Shown here: positions 35,701-50,700 of the stretch, piece after piece
Position numbering within the stretch: the first letter of the stretch is position 1
Layout: every line of letters starts with the position of its first letter
Assembly (NCBI GenBank): GCA_942159475.1
Contig: OW804100.1
Coordinates: forward strand, 3,928,627 to 3,992,626
DNA: 64,000 nucleotides
Direction of reading: 5' to 3'
Source of the DNA: Sthenelais limicola
Lineage: Eukaryota > Annelida > Polychaeta > Phyllodocida > Sigalionidae
Translations under genes and position numbers: made by a program
Notes under the pieces: generated by a model
Told to the model about the DNA's origin: nothing
Database searches by the model: none
Seen by the model: the letters and a program-made list of their open reading frames with translations, nothing else

Positions 35701-38700
35701 GCTTTCAATTCTTCTGAGATAGACTTTGTTAAATCGTGATGTTATTGTGACCGTACATATCATTTACTTGACAACTCTCTATTGTGTAGGATTCCGGTCA
35801 TAGGAGCCAGGGCATGGGTTAATCTCTTTATTATACAGCGATTATTAAAATCGAAGAGAAATATATGTTAACATAATGTTCATGATATTATTCATAACAT
35901 TATTCATAGGATCATTTACATTTGGGGAAGTCTGAATCTATATTCATCGGTGGCATATATATAGTGCCGCGCCTATATGAACATTTTACTATACTACTAT
36001 CATGTGAAACATGTAAGCGACCACATAGCGCAGGATCGCGCAGGCCAATCGCAGCCTTGCTGGGACAATATGAAAGACTGTTTGCCACCAGAGGGAGCCG
36101 TTCGCCAAGCATCCATGTATTGGAAACATCTGTTGCATACTACACCTAATAATGTAAAGACACCATGTTTCCTTATGTACCATTTTATATGACCTCCTCC
36201 ATGAATGAATAAAAGCTAGAGTAATAATATTAGACATTGTCTGTGTTTTATTCTCCTCCTCAAACAAATCCAAGGGTCATTACATATATCTGATATATAG
36301 AGCTCAAAAAGGGTATTTTTGTCAGGCATGTTCTGGGAATGTGTGATCTCCCCAGCTGTTTTTTCGCCCTGTACAGTTCCGTCATCTCTGCCCGGAGGAC
36401 ATTATATGTGGTTTGTGAAGGTATGTTGGGTGGAAATGTGATTTTGAAGCCCTTTTTAATCAGGATATCCACTCTCTATTTATAGCCTGGGAAAGCCCCT
36501 GTTTGGAACTAGAAGACATTTAGGTCATGCCTCTATATGTCCCACCATTTAGGGGAATGTGGAATTCCCTAGCAACACGTCTCACAAGAGTCCCTAGCAA
36601 CAGGGGGAGGGAGGAGAGTGAAGAAGAGGGAGAGGGTAGGGAAATTAGGGAGGGAAAAAGATATGACAGACAGAAGAGGGGGAGGCAAAAGAGGGTGTAG
36701 GAGAAGGAAGGGGGAGGGAAGGGAGTTGGGGAGAGAGGAGGAGGGAGGGAAAGCGAGGAGAGGGAGAGTGAAGAAGAGGGGAGGCAGAGAGGTTGGGGGA
36801 ATCGGAGAGGGGAGTGGAGGGGTAAAAGGTATGAGAGACATAAGAGGGGAGGGAAAAGAGGGAGAGGGGGGAAGTGTGGGAGAGAGGGGGACCTTTGCTA
36901 GTATAATAATTAAGACTTACACTGAGGCGCGGTGAGGTGGCGTACTCCTTCTTGCCTCCCAGTAATTGCCAGAAGTCGTCCTTCTCTTGACCTTCACAGA
37001 TCAACTGGTATGGTCTGCAAGCACATACATTGATACATCAACACTTGCTATACGGGTCGTGTAGAGTCTTTAAAGATTCTAATTGAGAAGTTCAATTATT
37101 AAGACATTTATATAACTTGAAAAAAGAAAAAAATGATATCTCAAAATACATTTTTGCGACTTGTGACTCATTTTCCTGGAACACATCACAATTATAAACT
37201 TCCACAATGTGATTTAAAACAAAAACAATGTTTCTGATTGACATTTGTGGACATGCAGATTTTGAAAGACTTACTTGGGCGATCGTTTTGAGATTTCCTT
37301 AGCCATTTCTCGCTCATCTCCCGTGCTACCCTGCAACAAAGCATTTCATTTCCAATCATACAAATATGGACAAAATGTGGGAAATGGATTATTTAAGGGT
37401 TTTATCCAGCAAGATAGACAATAATCTACTATTCTCAGACTCAGATTATACGAACGTATTCTAACACAGAAAAAAGAAATTCCTATAGTTTATGACAGGA
37501 TAATTAAACAGCGGTCATTTCTCTCTGATGTCGATGTATCGAAGAAGGAATACCATTAGTTCCTGTTAATCAGTTAACACCCTCATAAAAACCAGCTGGG
37601 CCATGGGGTCGGCTCGCCTCCCTCAGCCCAATTTTGGGGAAAGTTCCTCCTGTTTTAGCTTTAATCCTTGGTATTTCTTTTTCCACATACCATTAAGAGA
37701 TCGGGTAGCCGACGTTTAATGACACTTAAATGACCAAAGCATCTGGCCTTTCACCACCTTCCCTCTTCGCCCTTCGCCCTTCCCTGTTAAGGAATCGGGC
37801 GCCAAATTATACATTGTGCCATGGAGAGAAATAGAACAGCATTCTCTTCTCCATGCCACCAAGAAGGAAGAGAATTAAAAGTATATTCTAGCATATTGTC
37901 ATTAATCATGATTGCCGTTATTTCAGTTTTAGTATATTGTAAAATCGTTCATATTCATGACACATACAATTAGTTGAGGAAGTATGACATTCTCACCTTT
38001 CCTGCCCAGATGTAGGCAGAGCCACCTTTAGCGAAGAGCACGAAGCAGTCATTAGAGTTGAGTGACTCAGCAGAAAGTGGAACTTGTTCAGCTTTACAGT
38101 TTAGCTGTGACGTACCACGTACCTACAATATATAAAGTGGAACTTGTTCAGCTTTACAGTTTAGCTGTGACGTACCACGTACCTACAATATATAAAGTGG
38201 AACTTGTTCAGCTTTACAGTTTAGCTGTGACGTACCACGTACCTACAATATATAAATCCACATAGTAGTGGGAGGCTGTGATGTGATGGAAGAATGTTCT
38301 ATTCTATCTTTACAGTTTAGCTGTGACGTACCACGTACCTACAATATGGTGCATGCATTATGTAACAATCCTACAGAATAAATGTGTAGTGCGCAGATAA
38401 CTTAATACTCAATAGTTATACATTCCATTCAACATTGGAGGAGGAACGACTGTTTGGTGACGAAGTAGGGGTCCTATCACCCAATTGAACGCAAAAACAA
38501 CACTATACAGCTGTAAAACACAGTAGTAATCACTACCTAGATCAAAACTAAGCCTACGATAGGCTTACGAGGCAAATTTACCATTGAAAATCTGTAAGTA
38601 GTACATGTTATTTTAGGATTGGAGCGTAACAATCTGAATCCAGCCGTCAGTCAGGACACCGAATACTGTGCACTGCATTTGCAGCATTGACGGACTCAGC

Positions 38701-41700
38701 GTGAAAACTTCAGGCAACATGAGGGACGGAGGCGGGAGTAAAAACGTGACCGGGGACCGACCCATTAAAAACAACTAAATGTGATGTGTTTCAGGAAAAT
38801 GAGTCATAAGTCGCAAAATTGATATTTTTTATTCACAAGATCACATTATCACATGTTCTAATTTTTTTTGGGTTTATTACTTATAGCTATATCAATCAAT
38901 GTAACAAATTTCAGGACAATCTATGTAATATATCCTTTCGTTTTAAAGGTCCTCATATGGACTGCATTTCGTTACTTTACTATTGACCCCCAGAAATATT
39001 GGAAACTTTTTTTTTTCAAAAACGAAAATATCAAACTTAAAATCTAGAAATACTCATTAGATTATTAGACTATTTACTATCATTGGAATCGGCTTGATCT
39101 CATATTTTCAAATATACTGATATCTCAAAACCTATTTTTTGCGACTTATGACTCATTTTCCTGAAACACATCACAAATAATAATAATAAACCAAAGTTTT
39201 CCTTACCTGTATGAGACAGGTGTCACTAAGTGCATCGTCGGATGCCTGGCCGACACGCCCACCTTCATAGATGACCAGCTTCCCGCCAAACATGGCCAGG
39301 AAATGAGGCGGCTCCTTCCCATGCACCACTCGCACCTGTTCTGCGTCGCCATGGAGCTCGTTGTCATCTATTTCTATCGTCTTTAAGGCAGCTACACCCC
39401 TCTCATCCTGGGTACAGTGACGGCCCTACAGAGCAAATACAATTTTGGAATTTGAATTTGAATTTGAAAACATTTTATTTCAGTCGATGGTCAAGAGGTT
39501 TTTTCCGACTAGGGAGGTTTTCAGACCCCTTGTATTGGTCTTTACAGTTGCAATAGTAGTTAGTAGGGTCATCTGGAGCACTTCTGTGACCGTTGAGAGT
39601 AGAGGTTGGTTTCTCAGTGGATTTGACATCTATGAAGGGTAAATACAAAATTGAGCGGGGGCGACCCTCGCGAAAGTGCGGGGAAAACCCGTGAGAGCCC
39701 CAAATCCAAAATGGCCGCCATCAACCATTATGAGAATTAATATTTCAATGGTTTGGCCTACCATGCAGTCCAGTATATGGTTAATAGGGTTTTGGGGGCT
39801 GAGGAATTCATATCTGATATCAGTTTGATGATTTGACCTTGCTTTGACCTTCAAATCCAAGATGGCTGACAATTTTCAGCTCACAAGGGTCAAATTTTCA
39901 AAATCATCATAGAACCTTCCTAATAGGCTCTTATGAAAGCTCTTATCATGGTAAATTGACTTATGGAAAGTGAAACTACAATTAGGACAACAATAGTTAG
40001 CACTGCACATGGGAAACTCACCCTCAAAGCCCCCTAGGGGTAATAGAACAAACCCCTTTTCAGACTAATGACCTTTCAGGTTTTATTTAGGAGAAATTAG
40101 ACCTGGGACAAATCGCAAAAGGCAGTTTCTGAACTGTTTTGGGTATTATTGATATCCCATATTAATATACTAAAAGGCCCAGAAAATCTAGGTCAGGAAA
40201 CATGCCCAAAATCACAATAAAATACAAAATGGCTGCCACTAAAACTTTGGAACACCATAACTCAGGGTATAATCAAGATACATTCAAGTGTGAATACACT
40301 TTTTCTATGTTTTTAGACATGGGGAATCCAGTGCAATATAAATAAAATCAATATAATCAAAATTTAGTAAGTTAGTATACTGATACTGAGAAATATCAAG
40401 TAAAAACTCCCTTAAATGCATCAAGTAAACTCAAGAAATAACATAACTCAGGGTATAATCAACATATATATTCAAGTGTGAATATACTTTTTCTATGTTT
40501 TTTAGACATGGGGAATCCAGATCAATATGAATGAAGTCAATCTAATCAATATTTAGCAATTTATTTAGTTAGTATATGTGTAATACTGAACCAACTACTT
40601 GGATGGTGAGGAAAAAGAAGAAAAAAAATCAAATTTATCCAGTAAACTCAAGAAATCTATTGCGATTGTATTGTATGAAAGCATTCATGATCAAGCACAA
40701 TTGGTATGATATTCCTGTAGTCCTAACTGTTAAACCATTATAATGGCAAAAAACTTTAGTACATTCCTAGTTATTTTTTCTGCAAGAACAGACTCATTCC
40801 CTTTGACAGTTGTGGTGAATAACATTAAAATAGTTAACCAGGATTGTGTTAGGATACTGATCAGAATTGACCATCTATGAACTTCCATCCCCAGTACTTT
40901 ACTCCTCCTCTGAATCTATAGCATCCTGTAACTGACCATTATCATTGATACTACTGTCATCACTGCTATTGTCTGAGCAGTCATGAGCTGTAAACTGGTG
41001 GAGCAATGGTGGCAGACCGTGAAATGCTTGTTAGCATTTCCCAATCATGATTTCCCAACCATGGGCAGTTTGTGCCTCTGGCCTCCCAGCAAGTAACATC
41101 TGCCCTCTTGGTAAACTCTTTGACAAGAACAAATACATTCGTATCAGCTTTGGTTTCAAACTCACACCCATTCATACCTGAAAGTTTTTCCTGAAGAGAT
41201 AGATTGATATTTGCAACAACTTTGGAGAAATTGATTCATTCATGCTTGAATTGAAAAATATTTCCTCAGCTGTGAAGGTACCTGAAATATAATTACTTAC
41301 TTTAAGTTAACCATTCTAAAGTCACCCTCCCTTTAAGAGATCCTTAAATAAGATTAGACACGGTGTGAGATGGTGATAATGCAGATCCTATCCAAGAAGT
41401 CTTTCCAGGGGTTCTCACAGCTATTAGTGTGTAGGCTATATCTGTTCTAGCAACCCCTCGTCTCTGTGTAGAAACATTGGAGGTACTTATTTTATTGCTA
41501 GGATTGTCCTCTGCTGATGATTCAATGATGTATATCACCTTCCACCAAAGAGGTTGTCCATGATAGCAAAATGTGTTTAGGTTTAGGAAAAGGCATACTT
41601 TTAAGGATGTTTGCCAATAAGCCGGTGTTTCAGAACAAGTGTGTTCAATAACAAAGCTTCTCAAGATGATATAGAGAAAGCTGGAGAATGTGATAGTTTA

Positions 41701-44700
41701 CAATTTGAATTACATCCTCTATAATGAAGAAATATTGAGGAAAACTTACTGTCCACAAAACATATATTAATCTACAGATTCTACTACCACGTTCTACTGC
41801 TAGTATCACAGAGTGTACTACCAGATTTAAACAACAAAGTGTGTTCACCTTCCTCCAGAGTACTCAGGATGGAACTTCACAGATGAAATAATTCCAAACT
41901 TTACTTTTGAACCTGCTTTCGGCTTATGACCAACCACTACAAAATTTGTTGCTGCAGCTGCAAGGGTGGCAGCAGCAGTCAACGGTGACTATATTACCAA
42001 TACAGGAGCTAATGATGAAAGTCAGGTGCCTTAATCGGTAGGCATACTGATTTTTCCTGTTGTGTTTTCAAATCAAAACTAACTAATAATCAAAAGAGAT
42101 TCCTTTGACAGTTAGGTCTACAGGAATATGATACCAATTGTGCTTGTTCATGAATGCTTTTTATACAGACCAATCCCAATAGATTTCTTGAGTTTACTGG
42201 ATAAATTTGACTTTTTTTCTTTTATTCCCTCACCATCCAAGTAGTTGGTTCAGCATAACACATATATACTAACTAAATAAATTGCTAAATATTGATAAGA
42301 TTGACTTCATTCACATTGATCTGGATTCCCCATGTCTAAAAACATAGAAAAAGTATATTCACACTTGAATATATATGTTGATTATACCCTGAGTTATGAT
42401 GTTTCTTGAGTTTACTTGATGCATTTAAGGGAGTTTTTACTTGATATTTCTCAGTATCAGTATACTAACTTACTAAATTTTGATTATATTGATTTTATTT
42501 ATATTGCACTGGATTCCCCATGTCTAAAAACATAGAAAAAGTGTATTCACACTTGAATGTATTTTGATTATACCCTGAGTTATGGTGTTCCAAAGTTTTA
42601 GTGGCAGCCGTTTTGTATTTTATTGTGATTTTGGGCATGTTTCCTGACCTAGATTTTCTGGGCCTTTTAGTATATCAATATGGGATATCAATAATACCCA
42701 AAACAGTTCAGAAACTTGTCTTTTGCAATTGGTCCCAGGTCTAATTTCTCCTAAATAAAACCTGAAAGGTCATTAGTCTGAAAAGGGGTTTGTTCTATTA
42801 CCCCTAGGGGGCTTTGAGGGTGAGTTTCCCATGTGCAGTGCTAACTATTGTTGTCCTAATTGTAGTTTCACTTTCCATAAGTCAATTTAGTACCATAAGA
42901 GCTTTCATAAGAGCCTATTAGGAAGGTTCTATGATGATTTTGAAAATTTGACCCTTGTGAGCTGAAAATTGTCAGCCATCTTGGATTTGAAGGTCAAAGC
43001 AAGGTCAAATCATCAAACTCATATCAGATATGAATTCCTCAGCCCCCAAAACCCTATTAACCATATACTGGACTGCATGGTAGACCAAACCATTGAAATA
43101 TTAATTCTCATAATGGTTGATGGCGGCCATTTTGGATTTGGGGCTCTCACGGGTTTTCCCCGCACTTTCGCGAGGGTCGCCCCCGCTCAATTTTGTATTT
43201 ACCCTTCATAGATGTCAAATCCACTGAGAAACCAACCTCTACTCTCAACGGTCACAGAAGTGCTCCAGATGACCCTACTAAGTTGCAAAATACAGCGACA
43301 TTGATTAATATGATTATAGTGGCAGCCATTAGAGACACTGTGAACTATAGGCTGTCAACTATTGTACATGTACTAGGAGTTTGAAGATATTATACCATAG
43401 AACTAACAAGTTAAATTGAACTGAGTGAATTAAGTTAGATATGATATTATATGAATGTGTCGTCAACGCCGTTTAGATTACTGAAAAGAAGTGGGATTAC
43501 TCCTTCGGTTTAAACTGTTTAAATATTCTTCATTCAGAACAATAGTATGATACATAAATCACTTTGTACCTGACACTTTAATCGATACATTAATAATAGA
43601 ATAATTCATACATTATACATCAATAGAGTAACAATTATGTGAGGTAGTATCTACCCATATGTTTCAGATGTATAATTATTTAAAAGGCCAATACTCACAA
43701 GCCAGTAGTAGAGGATATGTTTCTCCTTATTGCCACTGAGGTAGGTATAGTGAATGATGTAACAGTCCCCGCCAAACAACTGGTCCGACTTCTTCACCTC
43801 CTCCACATCATACTTGTCATTAGAGTTACGCACCACCCTGTACACCTGTTAGGGTAGTAAAGTCATTAAGTATAGTCATTAATTATTTAATTAAGTAATT
43901 GTACATGTCAGAAGGGAAACAAGGTAGGAAATGATAAAGTATCGCATAGAGACACAGGCGTCCAACAGACTGGTGAACCAGAGAGTATGTTGAACAAAAT
44001 ACCACATCTACAACACCTGCAGGCCAGGAAACTGCACGAAGTCTGGCCAGACATAGAAGTATATTGTCACACCATCAAGTTACATTTTGGGATGTGGTAC
44101 ACATGCCATATCGTTATTCTAAAGAGGGTTTGTTATACAGTGAGCATCACTGTTGGTTTTTCCCTTCATAATATGTAAATGGAGTTCCTTCGCTTTTCTC
44201 CTGTCCCTTCTCCTACTTCTCCCCAGGAGTCTATCTCCTCCTATAACATCTAGGTGTTATACCAATTCGGTCTTATAATAGCTTCAAAATAAATGTGGGT
44301 CAGATTTGCAGAAAATGTACAATTGGCCTTCACAAATCCTCTCAAATAACCCTCATTTTAGATATGAATGAGCTTCAAAATGCAGTTTAACATAACAGAA
44401 TTGATACTTTAAATCAATGCGATACCAAATATACTCAGATATATACCCGGTATTCTTCATTTTTCAGTCTAATTTAGGAGAATTTACTAAATGTGTAGAG
44501 CTGCCAATTGTATATTTTCTGAAAATCTGACCCATGTACAGTGTAGGAACTAGTCCCAATTAACTTTTACTGTAGACATGTCTGGACTGGAAGGTGCGTT
44601 GATCGAGGATGACTGTAATACAAGTTAAAATATTACTTACTATTTTCTTGCCGGAGCCATCGTCCACCATACCCGTGTCGCGGGCCAGCTTGGGATTATC

Positions 44701-47700
44701 GTGCATCGTGGACGCGTCAAACTTGGTCTGTACTGTGCGCGCTGCAATTGGACAAAATAGCAATTTCAATAATTTAATAAAACAGAACAGTTTTAGTCCT
44801 AGTCAGTTTATTTAGGTTGATCTCGAAGAGAATCGTCTTTGTTCATTGCTAGAAGCGATATTGTACTCTACAACTGACGGTTGTAACACCAGAAGGGGTC
44901 GAACACCTCCCACATGCAGGAGAGATCCTCTTCATTACCCATTTCCCCCCCTAAAATGCCAATAAAGTTTTCTAATCTAATCTTATCTCCAAAGAATCGA
45001 CTTCAATGGAATATTACCAACACCACTCTGATTGTCTTTAGAACCTCTATGGTGAAACAGAGACGTAATCGGTTAAACTGATAGATATCTAATAATTAAA
45101 GAGTACATGTATATATTTTTGTCAGTTTATAAGGGAATAGTTCATTATTCAAAATATATCCTACTGGCATTGTCTAATTATTGCGGAACTCCACTAGAGG
45201 AAAGACGGCAACAAATTAGTGGGCAATAACACAATTCTGGTGGATACATTCCAAGGGACATTGGTAAAGAAAAGAAACACCTCTGAGTATAATCATAAAT
45301 GTTACTTCGTAAATCACATATTTTACATAATCACTCTAGGCCCAAACCCTCAGATCAGATAAGAATGGTATGCCAGCCTACTTGGTTAATCGGTTTCCTG
45401 GCGTTTTAATGGGAATTATAATGACATTTTGCGTTCTAATGGAATTATAATGGCACTTTCCGGTTAGAGGCGAGAGGATTTCCCTTCGTTTGAATGGACT
45501 CTCTCAACTTTGGACCTGTAATAGGTGCAAACTTACCAATCTTGTTGGGGTTATAAGCCTTCTGCTGACCAGGTGTGAGCGGTTTTTCCCACACCTTAAA
45601 CAGGGTCTTAAACTCAGCTGTTTCGCCGTTCTCAACGACTCGGTTGATCTTTGTTGTATTCTCACTAAGCCCTCTCTGCTTCACGAATGCCTGAGGAGAG
45701 AATGATATGAAGCAGAATGAAGGTAAATGGAATCACAAGCACAGTATCAAAATGTAATGCCATGTTTTTATTTTACTTTACATATACTACTTACACTTCA
45801 AATATATTTACAAATGTACGCACACGTTGCGCACGTATTTCTTACGCATTATGCGTATTCCTATGCGCAAATACTACGATTATAAATTATCCACAAGGTG
45901 GCGTGTAAGTTCAAGTAGACTGCATTTTATTTACCCTACTTCATATTACCTGTATTCTGTATTCTATCTCAACACACCTTTATCCTTATGTGATTGCTTT
46001 TACCTTGTCATAATATGCCTTACTGTTTTTTTTGTTTTTCTTTTATTCAACATTTGTATACAGCAAGACATGACTATTTGTCAAGATCAAAGCTCACATC
46101 ATCTGTAATGATATTCTGCCTGGCGCTGTGTCTAGTGTGTTTATTAAACAGAGTAAGTACAAGCTTGATTCACTCTTGTTGTCTTTACTTCTCCTCTTCA
46201 ACGTTAGTCAAGGGTCATTACAAATATATGGAGCGCGGAGCGTGGAGCATATCGCTATTTAAATATATTATATACCTTTAGAAATGTAGAATATTAAACT
46301 ATACACCTTTATTCTCATATCTGTATGGCTAACAAGAAAAATTAATAATTCGAACTGGAATAAAGCCGAATATTTGTATTGCATCGTACCTCATGAAAAT
46401 ATAAAGTACGTTATTACACCCCTGTGCTGTTGCTTCCTATACCTTCAGCATTGTATGTCACACTTGGTCAAAGTGGTGCATAACATGTGAGTTATGTCAC
46501 CCTGGGGACATACAACAAGTAGGTCCGCCCAAAACGTAAATTACTTCTTTTATTTTTAATTATTTATATTTTTTATTTATTAATGGGGTGTAATAAATAT
46601 GGAACAAAGCTCGGGTGAAGTCTTTACACTTGTTAGTGACCTCGGGAGCACAGAAGATCTCGGGCTAACGCCCTCTAACTTCCCGCGCTCCCTCGGTCAA
46701 TAACAAGTGTACAGACTTCCCCCTTGCTAGGTTCCATCTATGTATATTTGGTATTGCATTGATTCTAGCAATCTGTTTGGTTAGGTTGAACTGTATTTTG
46801 AACTTTATTTTTATCTGAAATTTGGGTTATTTGAGAGGATTGGTGAAGGTCAATTGTACATTTTCTGAAAATCAGACCCATATATAAATCCAAAGCTTAC
46901 CATGGCATTGTTCATAGATTCCTTCCTCTCGACCTTGGAGGCGCCTTTGCCTACCCATACGTATAGTCCAGCGGGGCCGTTATCAACGATGAAACAGTCC
47001 TAGTAATCAATAAAGAGAAGAGAGAAATATTACCATCAAATATCTTTGGGACTGGCCTTAACCTTTTATTGATGGAAGAAACGTTTTCAGTTCAGTCGAT
47101 GAACCTTTATTTCTTCATTAACAGTTGAGGTTGCATAACGTCTATCACACAGAAGAAAAATGTGCAGCAATTCTTAGATAAGTGGAACTAGAATTTTAAC
47201 CAAGACTACGACTCTTTTTCATAGAGAAACATCAAGTATGCTCTGTGTTGTGTGGAGTAAAAGAAATAAGCCTAAAACTGGCGATTCTTGTGTCTCCTTA
47301 TATACAATCGAATTCTAATTCAGGAATCTGGTTGGAATATGTTTTTCGCTTAGTTCTAATTAAAATCCTAAAAAACATGGCATTCTTTATCAATTATCTT
47401 CACTTTATTGATGTCCGATTTTGAGAAATAATGGAGGAAACTTACATTAGAGTCCAACATATCTCGTTTGAGCGGAGCTTGAGCTACTTCGGTCACCTTG
47501 AGAGAATTGCCTTCTTCTGCAACTCTAAAAAAGAAAAATATCAAAATAGACTATTTGATTTTCTGTTAAAGATGAAAAAGCTAATTCTTTTCGCCATCGA
47601 GCAAAGCCCACCAGGACACTCGAGTAGATATTGGGAGCGGAGAAATTTAATCCCATGCATTAAAATAAAGTACCGCCTTCAGTACAATGGTACTGCAATA

Positions 47701-50700
47701 GGTGCTTTTATTAAATAAAAACGTACCTGTAGTACAGAAATATCCCTAGTATCTAATACAACCTTGATAGAAGCATTTGAAACATCCGAAATAGACACGA
47801 TTCAACATTCATGACTGCCGCCATTTGGGTGAATAATACCCAGAATCCTCCTTGATTTTGACGTCATCAAGGCCAAATTCTAGGCTGATGCCGGCATCTC
47901 CCGGCATCGACCAAAGGCAGTGTGGGCGTGGTTGGGTAGCAGTTTGAATCATGTTTTCCTCCCTTCAAACCCCTAAAAGACAATTTTTCTTGCTAATATT
48001 AAGTGAAAGGGGCTATAACTGGACTATTATGGGGTTGTTTGAACTTAGATGGTTTGAAATGAAGCCTGTATAGTCCCGAAAGTGTTGGTGTATCTGTGAG
48101 CGATAATATAGGGGTGACACAAGTTTTGTCAGTTCCGGTTGTAGCAAGACTTTGTTTACCACTTACAGAACACCTTCTCTTTCATAAAATCACACTTCAA
48201 AAAGTGAAATCTGGCCATGAATAGCATGTAGAGATTCAGATCTAATGAAGACATGTCTATTTCTGCTATATATCATTACCAAAATGCCAGTAGGAGGAGA
48301 AGCATGACCATGGTGCACTCGGCATGCAGGCATGCCAGGCAGGATTCTATCAGGAGTGACGTCATGAGTCCTCCGAAGATGTCTGCCTATATTAAACATC
48401 ATAATCCAAGATTATAAGCACTCCAGCACTCTTATTGTTCACTATATTTATGTTCGAACCTAGCTGACATTGATTTTACCTCAAGAAGTAGGGATAGGTC
48501 TATCATTGTACTGAAGGCGGTATGTACTAAGTGAACAAGTGTACCATACTGAGAGGTGCGTGTCTAGTGTGGACAATAGATCAAACCGATATGTGATGTG
48601 TTCCAGAAAGATGAGTCACAAGTCGCAAAAATGATATTTTTCAAAGTGATTTATTCACAAGATCTCCTTATTGGAATGTTCTATTTTTTTATGGTTTTCG
48701 TCGTTGGAATGTTATCATTCTTGGTGGGTTAGATGCTGTTAGTAGCATGAATACATGTTACAGATTTCAAGAATGTAGATTAAACATATCCCTGGATTTC
48801 TAAAGTCATCCTATAGAGTATATTTAGCTACTTCACCAGTAATTGTCCGCTAAAAAGTACTGCAAACTTCTTTTTTCAAAAATAAAAATAAACAGGAAAA
48901 ATAGAAACACTTCTTAGATGTCCTTCATGTTTAATATTATTGGAATATGCTTGATCTCATCTTTTCAAATATGATAATATCTCAACATTCATATTTTGCG
49001 ACTTGTGACTCATTTTGCTGGAACAAATCACATAAGCACTACTACACTCTAAGAAGAAAGGGTTCTAACAAGAACCCTTAAGGGTTCTTCGGCTTGTCGA
49101 CATGGCAGAACCCCTAAGGGTTCTTGTTAGAACCCTTTTTTGAGGGTTCTAAGTAGAACCCCCGTTTCGGGAATAGGCAGGGTTCTACATAGAACTACAT
49201 AGTTCTACATAGCAGATACACCCATCGAATATTACAAATAAATTATTACAAAATATGGACATTTTACCTCCAAAGTTTAAGATCCTTGGCAGCTTTACGT
49301 TCATAGGCATCGTCTGAACCTCCTTCCTTCTGAGACTTAAGCCCCTGTATGTTCTTTAGCGGCAGATGCTCCTCAAAGATCTACAACAACTAGGCTTTAT
49401 TAAGACTTTTAATCAAAGAGAATTGTAATATATCTCAAGGTATGGATTTAGCCCAGAATAGAATAAGGCCAGGGACGGAGGGATGAGTTGTAGGTTTGTT
49501 TATTGAGGGGTCCGACGGTTCGGGCACATTAGCACTTTATCAAGGAATTGTAATATATATTTTTGTCAGATTTGTAATCAGTTGAGTTAGGTAATTAAAG
49601 GTTTGGAAAGTGGATAGTGCAGCATTGTTATATAATAATTAGTTTAGTTTACATTTGTAAAGGACACTTTTTCTGAACAGTTCTTTCTTTGGCAATTGGA
49701 CAAATAAAGTAATACAAAAATGTACCTTGATTTCCTCCGCTGTCATCTGGTCCTCCTCGCCCTGCTCTACCACGGTGAGACAACTGGCCTTCCTCTCGTT
49801 ACGTAGCTGTCGTGCATACTCCATGGCCTAGAGTAGAATAATAGTTTTAAATTAAAACAAGTTAAAATTGGAAACATAATTAGATCAGTAGATGAATTGC
49901 ATCAAGTGGTGTTGTAACGTTTTTGATCTCAGGCCTTTAAGAGGCCTGAGATCATATGAGTCACTACTAAATGTGCCAATCATTCTTCATCTGATAATAT
50001 GTGTAGCTGTATGTAAGGTGTTAGAGCTTAGATATGACATCAGGGAGCATGCCATATCTAACTCACTGATCAGTGATACATTTCGCACTTAGATGTTATG
50101 CCAACACCTCAGCCCCTTCACCCCCCTCCCTCCCCCCACCTTCCCGCCTCACCCTCTGTCCTCCGCCTGGACAGCCCACCCCCAACACAGAAGGGGGAAT
50201 TAACGTATCGCCAGCGCGGTCGTAGCCACGCCTCCACGGTCATGTGACCCACTTTCGGGCACCGGCCCACAAACAAGCCCTCACGCGAGGGAGACTCAAT
50301 GCATAACAGTAGGAAATGTAACATTTTCCTGAGGCTGGGAAGTGATAAAAGGAGGCAAAATAATTTGGAGAAAGATATTTTTAAAGTCTAGAAACATGTT
50401 GGAGGTAAAGATATATCATTTCTTTAGACATGTATGAACTTTTTTCTGTTTGAATGTTGTTTATTTCAAGGTACAAATGTATGAACTTTTAATGGAAATG
50501 TAGGGCCTACTGTCCTAAACAGTCGTCAGTGACACTGACAGAATATTTGATAAGTGGCATATATTTAATAAGTCACCACAGTATATGATAAAGGTTATAA
50601 CTATACACAAAGATATCCTATACCATACTCAGCTATTACCCTTATGATACGTAAAGACAAATAATACATAGGTAGCATCAGAATTACCCTATACATATAG

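Noticed and set aside
36569..37004. Pro/Ser-rich minus-strand ORFs
   Set aside because: Low-complexity translation of the purine tract; only 36921-37014 within it is coding.
38062..38265. Plus-strand 67-aa ORF with a 20-residue repeat
   Set aside because: A by-product of the 60-bp tandem repeat; the minus strand holds the real exon.
39630..43211. Identical 80-aa ORF on both strands, possible duplicated gene
   Set aside because: Both copies are the two arms of one foldback element; no domain and no start context.
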